The notes under the pieces: generated by a model
The model's database searches: none
Told to the model about the DNA's origin: nothing
Seen by the model: only the letters and a program-made list of their open reading frames with translations
Origin: Massilia endophytica
GTDB taxonomy: Bacteria; Pseudomonadota; Gammaproteobacteria; Burkholderiales; Burkholderiaceae_D
DNA: 64,000 nucleotides
Assembly (NCBI RefSeq): GCF_021165955.1
Contig: NZ_CP088952.1
Location: 4,340,001-4,404,000 of the forward strand
Reading direction: 5' to 3'
Made by a program: the position numbers and the translations under genes
Shown here: positions 1 to 8,837 of the stretch, piece by piece
How positions within the stretch are numbered: the stretch's first letter is position 1
Layout of the letters: each line of letters begins with the position of its first letter

Positions 1-2344
1 GGCCGCCGCGCAGGTGCACGCCTTCGAAGCGGCGCGAGAACACGTAGATCTCGCGGAAAGGACGCGGCTCGGGCACCAGCGAGAGCTTGCTGGTGTCGAA
101 CTTGAAGATGATCTTGTCGCCCTGGCCCACGTTCTGGAAGTAGTTGGTGCGCAGCGTGGCCAGAATCAGGTCGATCAGAGCGGCCAGAATCAGTTCGGTG
201 TCCGCATGGTTCACGGAAGGCAGGCGCGATTTGATGGCGAGCAGGGTGTCGCGCGCGCCATTGCGCGTGGCTTCGTCCAGCGCGGGGTTGAAGCGCTGCT
301 TGAAGGCGTCCACGATCTCCTTGACCATCGCAGGCTGCTTGCGCACGGTCTCCGCGATATAGCGCACGGAAAGCTGGGTGCCGGTCTGGCGCCAGTAGCT
401 CATGTAGGCGCGCACCAGCTGCACTTCATGCGGGGACAGGCCGCCTTCGACCACCAGGCCGTTCAGGCGGCCGTCTTCCACGTCGTTGTTGAACAGTTTG
501 GTGAACAGGTCTTCCGCCACCTGCGCGATGCCGGGGCGCGCCAGCTTCTCGGCGCTGGATGCGTCCACGGTCAGGCTGGTCACGTAGTGGCGCTTGCCGT
601 CGGCGGTGCGGATGGAATGGGCCTGTTCGCGGTCGATGGATACGCCCGCATTGTGCAGGGCGGGCAGCAGAGCGGACAGCGCGGGCACCTTCTCCACCGA
701 GTAGATGCGGATGGTGGTCGGCGCGCCTTCCGTGGTTTCGATACGGACCGCAGTGTGCGACTCGTCGCCATTGCGCAGGATCTTGTCCAGGTCGTGGAAG
801 GCCACCACCGGCGAGGTGGTGCTCACGTAATCGACGGGCAGCGTGGAGCACAGGCGGCGCAGCTTGTTGCGCAGCGGCTCGTCCGGCACGGCGTTGGCCA
901 GCTCGGAGAAGCTGTTGTGCCAGCCGTCCAGGATGGTCAGCAGCGGGCGCTGGATATCGCCCTCCAGGTCCAGCGGATAGCGCGCGGCGCGCGCGATCAG
1001 GTAGACGCGGGCCAGGGGGCCGTCCGCCACCAGGGTCTGCATGGTGACGTTGCTGGCGCCCGAGCTATCCTGCAGGGCGCGCGACAGGGCATTCGCCACG
1101 CTTGCGCTGTAACGCTCGCGCGGCAGGTAGACCAGCACGTTCAGGTGGCGGCCGTACACGTCGCGGCGCGCGAACACCTTGGTGCGGGGCTGCTTGTAGA
1201 GGGACACGACCGAACCGCACACTTCGGCCAGCCATTGCGGGTCCGCTTCCAGCGCTTCGGTGCGCGGCAGGGACTCGAGGATCTCGATGAATTTCTCGGC
1301 GCGGAAGCCTTCCTCGCGTACGCCTGCAATCTGCAGCACCTTGGCGATGCGGCCGCGCGCAAAGGGCAGGCGGGCCAGCGGCGTCAGGTTCGCGGCGCGG
1401 GTGAACAGGCCCACGAAGCAGTGTTCGCCCAGGATATTGCCTTGCGCGTCAGTGTTGCGCACGCCGATGAAGTCCAGCTGCTGGTCGCGGTGCAGGGTGC
1501 CGCTCACGTCCGCCTTCACGATGGACAGGGTATGGCCGCGGCGCGTCAGCGTTTCGAAGTCGCCGGGGATATTGGCCAGGCAGGTGCCGTACACGGGGTG
1601 CGAAGTGTCCTGCAGCACGCCGATGCGGCTCGGGATATCGCGCTCCAGTTCGCGCACGCCCGGCTTGATCTGGTAGTAGGCATAGCCATGCACCTCGAAG
1701 CCTTCCTTGCGCGCCCACTCGAGGAAGGCTGCTACTTCGGCGCCTTCTTCGCTGCGCGACGCGGCGTCCGCGGCGACGGCGCTCATGCGGTCCTGCATGG
1801 CGGCCAGGTCGCGCTTCACGACGGCGGCGTCGCGCGCCACCATTTCGATGCGCTCGACGAGTTCCTTCAGCGCCTGGGCGTCCAGCTCCTCGGAGAGCAG
1901 GCAGAGAACATAGGATTCGGCCTTCGCGCCCTCTTCGCCGACGGCCGCCACGGCGCCGTCCTCGGAGCGGCGCACGCGCAGCACGGCGTTCATCACGCCG
2001 TTCGCCACAACGTGCTGGCGGCGCATGGCCATCACGATGGAGTCCACCAGGTAGGGCATGTCGTCGTTCAGGATCAGCAGGGCGGTGGCCATGCCGCCGC
2101 TGCCGTCGGCGTAGCGCATGGTGGCGATCTGGCAGCCGGAAGTCGTGCGTTTGGACGCCTGCGTGAAGCCTTCCACAAGAACCGGCGCGAGGCTGTCGGG
2201 CGCGGTGCCCGCCAGGTCTTCATCGTCCAGGGATTTCAGCCAGGCCGAGATCAGGGCTTCCAGCTGCGTGCCTTGCGCTGCCTTGCCTGCGTTAACCAGC
2301 TCCAGCGTTTCCTTGCGCAGGTCTTGTGGCATTTTTGTCATCAT
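1..2344 (-). CDS. gdhB: NAD-specific glutamate dehydrogenase, large type (partial, C-terminal half outside window)
   Basis: Oxidative deamination of glutamate to 2-oxoglutarate with NAD, in the cytoplasm. About 781 N-terminal residues are present; the family (Bac_GDH, roughly 1,600 residues) has its catalytic domain further on. The reading begins MMTKMPQDLRKETLEL and the visible end reads FSRRFEGVHLRGG, which is the entry to the catalytic region in this family. A GGAG motif (2349-2352) lies 4 to 7 bases before the two adjacent ATG codons at 2344 and 2341, so either may be used. The gene follows astB by 87 bases on the same strand, and a TATAAC sequence in that gap could be a private -10. The family assignment is strong; the link to arginine catabolism is inferred from position. 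Confidence 0.9.
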   Translation of the reverse strand, partial: MMTKMPQDLRKETLELVNAGKAAQGTQLEALISAWLKSLDDEDLAGTAPDSLAPVLVEGFTQASKRTTSGCQIATMRYADGSGGMATALLILNDDMPYLVDSIVMAMRRQHVVANGVMNAVLRVRRSEDGAVAAVGEEGAKAESYVLCLLSEELDAQALKELVERIEMVARDAAVVKRDLAAMQDRMSAVAADAASRSEEGAEVAAFLEWARKEGFEVHGYAYYQIKPGVRELERDIPSRIGVLQDTSHPVYGTCLANIPGDFETLTRRGHTLSIVKADVSGTLHRDQQLDFIGVRNTDAQGNILGEHCFVGLFTRAANLTPLARLPFARGRIAKVLQIAGVREEGFRAEKFIEILESLPRTEALEADPQWLAEVCGSVVSLYKQPRTKVFARRDVYGRHLNVLVYLPRERYSASVANALSRALQDSSGASNVTMQTLVADGPLARVYLIARAARYPLDLEGDIQRPLLTILDGWHNSFSELANAVPDEPLRNKLRRLCSTLPVDYVSTTSPVVAFHDLDKILRNGDESHTAVRIETTEGAPTTIRIYSVEKVPALSALLPALHNAGVSIDREQAHSIRTADGKRHYVTSLTVDASSAEKLARPGIAQVAEDLFTKLFNNDVEDGRLNGLVVEGGLSPHEVQLVRAYMSYWRQTGTQLSVRYIAETVRKQPAMVKEIVDAFKQRFNPALDEATRNGARDTLLAIKSRLPSVNHADTELILAALIDLILATLRTNYFQNVGQGDKIIFKFDTSKLSLVPEPRPFREIYVFSRRFEGVHLRGG

Positions 2345-2431
2345 GCATCTCCAATACGTTATAGGTATTCCGTGCGCCGCTCCCGCTTCTGGCCGGGCGG
2401 CCATGCCCGCAGATGTGGGTGAAAAGCGGGA

Positions 2432-3775
2432 TTACAAATCATACAGGCCTGGCAGGCCCAGAATGCGGGTCAGTTCCTCCAGTGCGGCGTTCACCTCGAT
2501 CGCCAGCGCGGGATCGGCCAGGTCCTTCGGTTCCAGATGGTCGCGGTAGTGCTTCTCGACCCAGGCAACCAGCTGATGATACAGCGCTTCGGTCATGATG
2601 ACCCCCTGGTGCATGGCGCGCGCCTCCTCATCGGTCAGCGCCACGCGCAGGCGCAGGCAGGCGGGCCCGCCGCCGTTGCGCATGCTCTGGCGCAGGTCGA
2701 AGTGGATCAGCTCATCGACCGGACCGCCGCCGCGCACCAATCCTTCGAGATAGCGCGCCACGGATTCCACTTCCTGGCATTCCTGCGGGATCACCAGCGC
2801 CATCCGGCCGCCCTCTTTCGACAGCAGCTGGCTGTTGAACAAGTAGCTCTTCACCGCATCCTGCACCGGCACCATGCCGGTATCGACACGGATGGGCGTC
2901 AATTCGGCATCCACGCCTGCCATGGCCTGGCGCAGTTGGAAGAGCGCGCCCTGCTCGTCGGCGAAGGCCTGCTCGTGGTAGAACAGCACGTTGGCGTTAC
3001 CCACGGCGATCACGTCGTTATGGAAGACGCCCTGGTCGATCACGTCCGGATTCTGCTGCACGTAGACGGTGCGCGCCGCGTTCAGGCCGTGCAGGCGCGC
3101 CACCGCTTCCGAAGCTTCCAGCGTCTGGCGGGCGGGATAGCGCCTTGGCGCAGGCGCTGCGGCGTCGAACTCCACGCGGCCGTAGACGAACATTTCGACG
3201 GCGTCCGCGCCATGGGCAGAGCACAGGCGGGTGTGGTTGGCCGCGCCCTCGTCGCCGAAAGCGGGCGTGCCGGGCAGCGCGTCGTGGACGGCGAAATGGC
3301 GCTCGTCCGCGAAGATGGCGCGCAGGGCACGGGCCGACTGCACATGCTCGTGTGCGCGGTGCAGTTTGTTGTTCAGGTTAGCAGGCGTGAAGTGCACGCG
3401 GCGGTCGGCCGTGTCGGCCGAAGGGCTGACGGTGGCCGCATTGGCCGTCCACATCGGCGAGGCCGAGTAGGCGCAGGCCAGGATGACGGGCGACTCCTTG
3501 TAGGCCTTGGCCAGCACCTCCGAATCGCTGCCCGTGAAGCCCACGCTGCGCAGCAGGCGGAAGTTGGGACGGTCCTGCGGCGGCAGCACCGCCTGGGCGA
3601 AGCCGCGCGCGGCCAGCGCACGCATCTTGGCCAGGCCCTGCAAGGCTGCCTGCTTCGGGTTGGAGGCGCTCTTCACATTGTTGAAGGAGGCCACGTTGCC
3701 GAAGGAGAGCCCGGCATAGTTGTGCGAAGGCCCGACCAGGCCGTCGAAATTGAACTCGCGTGCGTTAGGCATCAT
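2432..3775 (-). CDS. astB: N-succinylarginine dihydrolase
   Basis: Second step of the AST pathway: hydrolyses N2-succinylarginine to N2-succinylornithine, CO2 and ammonia. The 447 residues equal the usual family length. Residues matching the catalytic triad of the E. coli enzyme are visible: Glu176 (FGDEGAANH), His252 (VFHND) and Cys373 (GGGPACLR). The N-terminus (FNFDGLVGPSHNYAGLSFGN) is typical. Two consecutive ATGs (3775, 3772) follow a GAGGTG ribosome site; the first was chosen. It starts 5 bases after astD ends, so the two are almost certainly co-transcribed. Confidence 0.97.
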   Translation of the reverse strand: MMPNAREFNFDGLVGPSHNYAGLSFGNVASFNNVKSASNPKQAALQGLAKMRALAARGFAQAVLPPQDRPNFRLLRSVGFTGSDSEVLAKAYKESPVILACAYSASPMWTANAATVSPSADTADRRVHFTPANLNNKLHRAHEHVQSARALRAIFADERHFAVHDALPGTPAFGDEGAANHTRLCSAHGADAVEMFVYGRVEFDAAAPAPRRYPARQTLEASEAVARLHGLNAARTVYVQQNPDVIDQGVFHNDVIAVGNANVLFYHEQAFADEQGALFQLRQAMAGVDAELTPIRVDTGMVPVQDAVKSYLFNSQLLSKEGGRMALVIPQECQEVESVARYLEGLVRGGGPVDELIHFDLRQSMRNGGGPACLRLRVALTDEEARAMHQGVIMTEALYHQLVAWVEKHYRDHLEPKDLADPALAIEVNAALEELTRILGLPGLYDL

Positions 3776-3780
3776 GCACC

Positions 3781-5256
3781 TCAGAAGTGAAGGCCGGGCG
3801 ACAGCTTGGCGGGCATCTCCAGCGCGCTGTTCTCGATGGAGGCGACAGGATAGGCGCAGTAGTCGGCCGCGTAGTAGGCGCTCGGGCGGTGGTTGCCTGA
3901 TTTGCCGACGCCGCCGAACGGCGCGCTGCTGGCCGCGCCGGTGGTCGGGCGGTTCCAGTTCACGATGCCGGCGCGGGCGCGCAGCTGGAACTTCTGCCAC
4001 AAGGCGTCGTCGTTCGAGAGCAGCGCGGCGGCCAGGCCGAAGTCCGTGTTGTTGGCAACCTTCAGCGCGGTATCGAAGTCCTTCACGCGCACGATCTGCA
4101 GCAGGGGGCCGAACCATTCTTCGTCCGGAATGCCCTTGGCGTCGGTCACGTCCACGATGCCCGCGGAAACGAAGCCGGTGCCCGGTTGCAGCTGCTTCAT
4201 CTCCAGCAGCAGCCTGCCGCCCTTGGCGACCATATCCTTCTGCGCCTGCAGCAGCTTCTCCGCCACGGCGGCCGATACCACAGGGCCCATGAAGGGCTGG
4301 GGTTCGGCGTTCGATTCGCCGACGGTGATCTTCGAGGCCACTTCCACCAGGCGCTGGATGAAGGCATGGCCCTGCGCCGTATCCTGCACCACCAGGCGGC
4401 GCGCGCAGGTGCAGCGCTGGCCTGCCGAAATGAAGGCCGAGGAGATCGCCATGAAGACGGCGGCGTCGATATCCTTCACGTCCCACACCACGAGCGGGTT
4501 GTTGCCGCCCATTTCCAGCGCCAGCAGCTTGCCCGGCTGGCCGCCGAACTGCTTATGCAGGGCGGCGCCGGTCTGGCTGCTGCCCGTAAACAGCACGCCG
4601 TCGATCAGCGGATTCTGGCCCAGGGCCACACCCGTTTCGCGGCCGCCGTTGACCAGGTTGATGACGCCGGCAGGCACGCCCGCCTTTTCCCACAGCTGCA
4701 CCGTTTTCACGGCGGTGCGCGGGGCGTATTCGCTCGGCTTGAACACCACCGTGTTACCGGCGATAAGGGCAGGCACGATATGGCCGTTCGGCAGGTGGCC
4801 GGGGAAGTTGTAGGGACCGAAAACAGCGAACACGCCGTGCGGACGGTGGCGCAGCACGGCCTCGCCGTCGGCCACCTTGTTGTGGGTTTCGCCCGTGCGC
4901 GCGCCATAGGACTGGATGGAGATATCCACCTTGTTGGCCATGGTGGTCACTTCCGTGCGCGCTTCCCACATCGGCTTGCCCACCTCCTCGGCGATCAGCA
5001 GCGCCAGCTCTTCCGCGTTTTCCTTCAGCAGGTCGCGGAATTTCGTGACGATGGCGATGCGCTCCTCCAGCGGACGGTAGGCCCACGCTTCGAAGGCGGC
5101 ATGGGCGGCTTCGGCGGCCTGCGCCACGTCGGCGGCGGTGGACTCGCGGCTGGCCCAGGTCTGCTTGCCGTTGGCGGGGTTGATGGTCACCAGTTCGGCG
5201 CCGCTGCCGGCCTTCCATTGGCCGTTGATGAAATTGCTCAGTGCTTGCTCAGACAT
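3781..5256 (-). CDS. astD: N-succinylglutamate 5-semialdehyde dehydrogenase
   Basis: Fourth AST step: NAD-dependent oxidation of succinylglutamate semialdehyde to succinylglutamate. It is a 491-residue aldehyde dehydrogenase with the cofactor-binding FTGSSQTG (223-230), the general-base Glu248 in LALEMGGNNP and the catalytic Cys282 in SAGQRCTC. The choice of AstD over other aldehyde dehydrogenases rests on the N-terminal region (FINGQW, then YNFPGHLPNGHIVPAL) and on the operon. The ATG at 5256 lies inside the end of the upstream succinyltransferase gene (8-base overlap), which suggests translational coupling. Confidence 0.97.
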   Translation of the reverse strand: MSEQALSNFINGQWKAGSGAELVTINPANGKQTWASRESTAADVAQAAEAAHAAFEAWAYRPLEERIAIVTKFRDLLKENAEELALLIAEEVGKPMWEARTEVTTMANKVDISIQSYGARTGETHNKVADGEAVLRHRPHGVFAVFGPYNFPGHLPNGHIVPALIAGNTVVFKPSEYAPRTAVKTVQLWEKAGVPAGVINLVNGGRETGVALGQNPLIDGVLFTGSSQTGAALHKQFGGQPGKLLALEMGGNNPLVVWDVKDIDAAVFMAISSAFISAGQRCTCARRLVVQDTAQGHAFIQRLVEVASKITVGESNAEPQPFMGPVVSAAVAEKLLQAQKDMVAKGGRLLLEMKQLQPGTGFVSAGIVDVTDAKGIPDEEWFGPLLQIVRVKDFDTALKVANNTDFGLAAALLSNDDALWQKFQLRARAGIVNWNRPTTGAASSAPFGGVGKSGNHRPSAYYAADYCAYPVASIENSALEMPAKLSPGLHF

Positions 5257-6301
5257 TCGCGTTCTTCCTCACGTTGAGTGACAGGGTGCGCACGGTCTCG
5301 CCAGGCTGCGTGTGCAGCAGCTTCTGCTCGACGGCGCCGAGATCGATCTTGCCGTTCGCGGGCGTGGCCTGCGTAACGATCATGCGGAAATCCTTCAGCG
5401 TGGTGTTGGACACCAGCGTCGGTTCGGGATTGGCAGGGGCGCAGGCATGCGCCACGTCGGTATCGCGCTCCACCACGGCCAGTTCACTGTCGCGGATGGC
5501 GCGCAGTTCGGACACACGGGCCTGCAGCACCGGGCCCGCGTCGAAGATATCGACATAGCCCTCGTAGTGCATGCCCTCCTGCTCCAGCAGGCGGCGCGCA
5601 GGCGCCGTGGACAGGTGCACCTTGCCCACCACGTCCTGCGCGGACTGCGGCAGGTAGGCGATGTAGAGCGGCTGGCGCGGCATCAGCTCCGCGATGAAGG
5701 ACTTCTTGCCCAGCGCCGTCAGGTCGTCCACATGGTGGAAGTCCATCTTGAAGAAGTGGCGGCCCAGGCCTTCGTAGAAGGGCGAGCTGCCGTCTTCGGC
5801 CTGGAAGCCGCGCATTTCCGCAATCAGCTTTTGCGTAAACAGGTGCGGGAACTGGGCGATGAACAGGAAGCGGCTCTTCGACAGCAGCTTGCCGTTGTGG
5901 CCCTGGCGGTAGTCCGGATGCAGGAAGAGCGAACACAGTTCGCTGCTGCCCGTAAGGTCGTTCGAGAGGTAGAGCGTGTCCATCTTCGTGAACACGTTCA
6001 GCTCGCGGCTCGAATGCACCAGGGTGCCGATGCGGTAATTGTAGAAAGGCTCGGTCAGGCCCACGGCGCCCTTGATGGCGCACACGCCCGCGAGGCGGCC
6101 ATTGCTGGTGTCCTCCATCACGAACATGTAGTCGCGCTGTTCGGGCGGAATGGTTTCGGCGAAGGAGGCGCAGGCCGTTTCGAGGCGCTCGCCCATCATC
6201 TTCATGTCGGGCTTGAGCGTGGTCATGCCGGTGCCGACCTGCGTGGCGAGGCTGTACAGGGCATTCAGGTCGTTGGCGTTGATGGCGCGTACAACTAGCA
6301 T
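5249..6301 (-). CDS. aruG: Arginine N-succinyltransferase, AstA/AruG-type subunit
   Basis: First AST step: transfers succinyl from succinyl-CoA to the alpha-amino group of arginine. The product has 350 residues and reads like E. coli AstA throughout: VAGVCAIK-like segment, NYRIGTLVHSSRELNV, LSNDLTGSSELC, LLSKSRF, AEMRGF, YVDIFDAGP. An upstream in-frame ATG at 6343 would add 14 non-conserved residues; the ATG at 6301 (protein MLVVRAINANDL) is preferred because AstA proteins begin with V-I/V-R-P-type sequence. A paralogue lies immediately upstream, as in the two-subunit enzyme of Pseudomonas, so this copy is called the AruG-like (beta) subunit by gene order. Confidence 0.95.
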   Translation of the reverse strand: MLVVRAINANDLNALYSLATQVGTGMTTLKPDMKMMGERLETACASFAETIPPEQRDYMFVMEDTSNGRLAGVCAIKGAVGLTEPFYNYRIGTLVHSSRELNVFTKMDTLYLSNDLTGSSELCSLFLHPDYRQGHNGKLLSKSRFLFIAQFPHLFTQKLIAEMRGFQAEDGSSPFYEGLGRHFFKMDFHHVDDLTALGKKSFIAELMPRQPLYIAYLPQSAQDVVGKVHLSTAPARRLLEQEGMHYEGYVDIFDAGPVLQARVSELRAIRDSELAVVERDTDVAHACAPANPEPTLVSNTTLKDFRMIVTQATPANGKIDLGAVEQKLLHTQPGETVRTLSLNVRKNANV

Positions 6302-6329
6302 AGGTTTCTCGCGATAAGTGATTGCGGCA

Positions 6330-7355
6330 TCAGATACGTACACAGGTCACGGCGTCGCCCGGCGACACGCGCAGCAGGTCCTGCACATCGGCGCTCAGGC
6401 CTATCGAGTCGCCGCCCTCCAGCGCATGGCCGCGTATGGTCACGGCGCGGAAGTTCTGCCCTGTTCCGGCAGCCACCGCATAGGTGACGTCGCCGCCGCG
6501 CGCGGGCACGGCGTTCTCCACGCGCAGTTGCATGGAGGACGTGAAGGTGCGCAGCGAGTGCTTGTGGGCCTGCAGGATCGGGCCGCCGTCGAAGATGTCG
6601 ATGTATTCGTCGGCCTCGAAGCCTTCGGACGTGAGCAGGTTGAAGGCCAGTTCCCCGGATGGATGGATCTGGCCCATCGCTGCCTGCGCATCGCCCGGCA
6701 GCAGCGGCACGTAGACGGGATAGTGGGGCATGAGCTCCACGATCAGGGTGCGGTTACGCGCGCCGCCGATGGTGCGCTCGGCATCCAGGAAATCCATCTT
6801 GAAGAACTTGCGGCCCAGCGCGTCCCAGAAGGGCGAGCCGCCCTTTTCGTCCGTGACGCCGGCCAGGGGCACGAAGAAACGGTCGCCGAAGCGCTGCGGC
6901 GCGCGCACGGCGAACAGCAGGCGCGAACGGGAAAGCAGCGCCGCCTCGGGACCATGCAGCGCCTCCTCGTCCACGTAGAAGCTGGAGAGCTGGGAATAGG
7001 CCGTGAGTTCGGAGCACAGGGTCAGCGCGTGTACGCTGTGGCTGATGTTCAGGTCGCGCGAGACCTGCTGGATCACGTCGTTACGGAAGGAGAAGTAGGT
7101 GCCGTTGGAACCGGCGGACGCGAAGATGGCGGCGGTGCCGCAGATCTTGCGCGTGGCCAGGGACTCCAGCACGAACAGGTACGATTCCTCGCTTGGGATA
7201 TCGACCTGGGCCGAGAACGAGGCAATCGAACGCTCGACTGCCTGCGCGATCTTCTCGCGCGTCTTGGGCAAGGTATGGACACCCGGCATGGTCACTGCGG
7301 CGAGCGATTCAAGCGCCGCAATATCCCCAAGTTCTACCGGACGGACTACATACAT
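6330..7355 (-). CDS. aruF: Arginine/ornithine N-succinyltransferase, AruF-type subunit
   Basis: Paralogue of the next gene, 341 residues, with the same AstA fold markers in degenerate form (SELTAYSQLSSFYVD, LLSRSRLLFA, PFWDALGRKFFKMDF, EYIDIFDGGPILQA). In Pseudomonas aeruginosa the aruF and aruG products form a hetero-oligomeric succinyltransferase, and the gene order here is the same. The start at 7355 is supported by AAGGAG six bases upstream. The 28-base gap to aruG and the shared strand indicate one transcript. Which subunit carries catalysis cannot be told from the sequence alone. Confidence 0.93.
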   Translation of the reverse strand: MYVVRPVELGDIAALESLAAVTMPGVHTLPKTREKIAQAVERSIASFSAQVDIPSEESYLFVLESLATRKICGTAAIFASAGSNGTYFSFRNDVIQQVSRDLNISHSVHALTLCSELTAYSQLSSFYVDEEALHGPEAALLSRSRLLFAVRAPQRFGDRFFVPLAGVTDEKGGSPFWDALGRKFFKMDFLDAERTIGGARNRTLIVELMPHYPVYVPLLPGDAQAAMGQIHPSGELAFNLLTSEGFEADEYIDIFDGGPILQAHKHSLRTFTSSMQLRVENAVPARGGDVTYAVAAGTGQNFRAVTIRGHALEGGDSIGLSADVQDLLRVSPGDAVTCVRI

Positions 7356-7371
7356 GGGAACTCCTTGTAAT

Positions 7372-7399
7372 AAGAAACGCCCGGTACGCGGACCGGGCG
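7372..7399 (-). terminator. Intra-operon hairpin with T-rich tail between astC and aruF
   Basis: Inverted repeat CGCCCGGT (7378-7385) and ACCGGGCG (7392-7399) with a 6-base loop, followed on the minus strand by TTTCTTATT. It lies in the 66-base gap after astC and ends just before the aruF ribosome site. It resembles a weak intrinsic terminator or an mRNA-stabilising stem that would let astC be expressed above the rest of the operon. The structure is seen directly; the function is inferred. Confidence 0.5.
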
Positions 7400-7421
7400 G
7401 ACAGGCCGGGAGGCGGGCCGC

Positions 7422-8666
7422 TTACGCAGCCTTGATCATGCCGTCCAGGGCCAGGCGCAGCAGGCGGTCAGCCTCGGCGATCTGGGCGTCGGTCACGATC
7501 AGCGCAGGCGCCAGGCGCACCACGTCGGTGCCTGCGATCAGGATCATCAGGCCTTCGGCTTCGGCGGCGCGCTGGATATCCTTGGAGCGGCCCTTGAAGG
7601 GCTCCGCCACCACGAGGCCCAGCAGCAGGCCGGCGCCGCGCACGGCGTGGAACACCTGCGGATAATCCTTCACCAGCTGTTCCAGCTTGGCGATCAGGTT
7701 CAGGCTTGCTTCCTTCACGCGCGCCAGGAAGGCGGGCTGGTTGATCGTATTCAGCACGGTCAGGGCCACGGTCGCTGCCAGCGGGTTGCCGCCGTAGGTG
7801 GTGCCGTGGGTGCCGACGGCCAGGGTCTTGCCCAGTTCATCGGTGGTCAGCATGGCGGCGACAGGGTAGCCGTTGCCCAGGGCCTTGGCCGAGGTCAGGA
7901 TGTCCGGAGTCACGCCGTAGCCCATGTAGGCGAAGAGCGAACCGGTACGGCCCATGCCGCACTGGACTTCGTCGAAGATCAGCAGGGCGCCGGTCTTGTC
8001 GCACAGGGCGCGCAGCTCCTTCAGGAACTCCGGATTGCCCGGCATGACGCCGCCCTCGCCCTGCACGGGCTCCACGATCACGGCGCACACGTCGTCGGTG
8101 ATGGCGGCGCGCGCGGCTTCGATGTCGTTGTACGGCAGGTGGTCGATCGACGGCGGCAGCGGCTCGAAGCCTTCGGTGTACTTGGACTGGCCGCCCACGG
8201 ACACGGTAAACAACGTGCGGCCGTGGAAGGAATTCAGGAAGGACACGATGCGCGACTTGTTCGGGCCGAATTTGGTGTGGGCGTGGCGGCGGGCCAGCTT
8301 CAGCGCGGCCTCATTGGCTTCGGCGCCGGAATTGCAGAAGAAGGCGCGGTCGGCGAAAGTCGCTTCCGTGATGGCCAGGCCGAGGCGCAGCACCGGCTCG
8401 TTGGTGTAGCCGTTACCGAGGTGCCACAGGGTGTTGGCCTGGCGGGTGAGCGCCTCGATCAGGATGGGGTTGCAGTGGCCGAGGGAAGCGACGGCGATAC
8501 CGGAGGTGAAATCCAGGTAATGCTTGCCGTTCTGGTCCCACAGATCCAGGCCGGATGCTCGGACTGGAACCATGTTTGCCGGTGCATAAGTCGGCACGAG
8601 GACTTCATCGAAAGTCTGCCGGGTGACAGGGCGGGTGGTTACAGACGAATCAAGCTTGGCGTTCAT
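7422..8666 (-). CDS. astC: Succinylornithine/acetylornithine aminotransferase
   Basis: Third AST step: PLP-dependent transamination of succinylornithine with 2-oxoglutarate, giving glutamate. The protein has 414 residues in the class-III aminotransferase family: CNSGAEANEAALKLAR (111 on), FDEVQ with Asp232, and the PLP lysine Lys261 in TSAKALGNGYP. Such enzymes (AruC/ArgD) often also work in arginine synthesis. The ATG at 8666 is chosen because GGGGAT lies about 7 bases upstream and family alignment begins here; an in-frame ATG at 8795 would run through the promoter and a palindromic repeat. It is the first gene of the operon. Confidence 0.96.
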   Translation of the reverse strand: MNAKLDSSVTTRPVTRQTFDEVLVPTYAPANMVPVRASGLDLWDQNGKHYLDFTSGIAVASLGHCNPILIEALTRQANTLWHLGNGYTNEPVLRLGLAITEATFADRAFFCNSGAEANEAALKLARRHAHTKFGPNKSRIVSFLNSFHGRTLFTVSVGGQSKYTEGFEPLPPSIDHLPYNDIEAARAAITDDVCAVIVEPVQGEGGVMPGNPEFLKELRALCDKTGALLIFDEVQCGMGRTGSLFAYMGYGVTPDILTSAKALGNGYPVAAMLTTDELGKTLAVGTHGTTYGGNPLAATVALTVLNTINQPAFLARVKEASLNLIAKLEQLVKDYPQVFHAVRGAGLLLGLVVAEPFKGRSKDIQRAAEAEGLMILIAGTDVVRLAPALIVTDAQIAEADRLLRLALDGMIKAA

Positions 8667-8701
8667 TGGCGAATCCCCATCGAAGTAAGAGGTGAGTAGA
8701 C

Positions 8702-8765
8702 ATTGTAAGAGGCGCGATCCTAAAACTCTTTTGAATCTGCGACAAGGTTTTTCAAAATTGCCTAA
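8702..8765 (-). promoter_or_regulatory. Candidate ArgR (AraC-type) operator and ast operon promoter
   Basis: On the minus strand TGTCGC (8744-8739) is followed by 8 bases and then AA, which fits the TGTCGC-N8-AA half-site known, as I recall it, for Pseudomonas ArgR. A weaker copy (TTAGGC-N8-AA) starts exactly 21 bases upstream at 8765, giving a direct repeat with 11 of 21 positions identical. A TACAAT -10 (8707-8702) lies downstream with no good -35 at 17-18 bases, as expected for an activator-dependent promoter. The gene for an ArgR-type protein is adjacent. Confidence 0.5.
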
Positions 8766-8783
8766 AGGTGACTCGGCGTCCCC

Positions 8784-8825
8784 GTCTGTCCCCAATTAGG
8801 AAATGTTTCTTAATTGGGGACAGAC
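8784..8825. repeat. Palindromic GTCTGTCCCC repeat element
   Basis: Perfect 15-base arms GTCTGTCCCCAATTA (8784-8798) and its reverse complement (8811-8825). The stem extends almost to the centre with one wobble. It lies just after the argR stop codon and could end that transcript, but it has no T-tract. A second element with the same GGGGACAGACCCC core is at 30008-30037, so this looks like a dispersed REP-type element. Confidence 0.7.
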
Positions 8826-8837
8826 CCCTTTAAGAAA

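Noticed and set aside
14..2422. An 802-codon plus-strand frame
   Set aside because: Antisense shadow of the NAD-glutamate dehydrogenase gene, which has a clear family match and ribosome site.
8667..8795. A longer astC start at 8795
   Set aside because: The extra 43 residues would be encoded by the promoter, the operator and part of the palindromic repeat.
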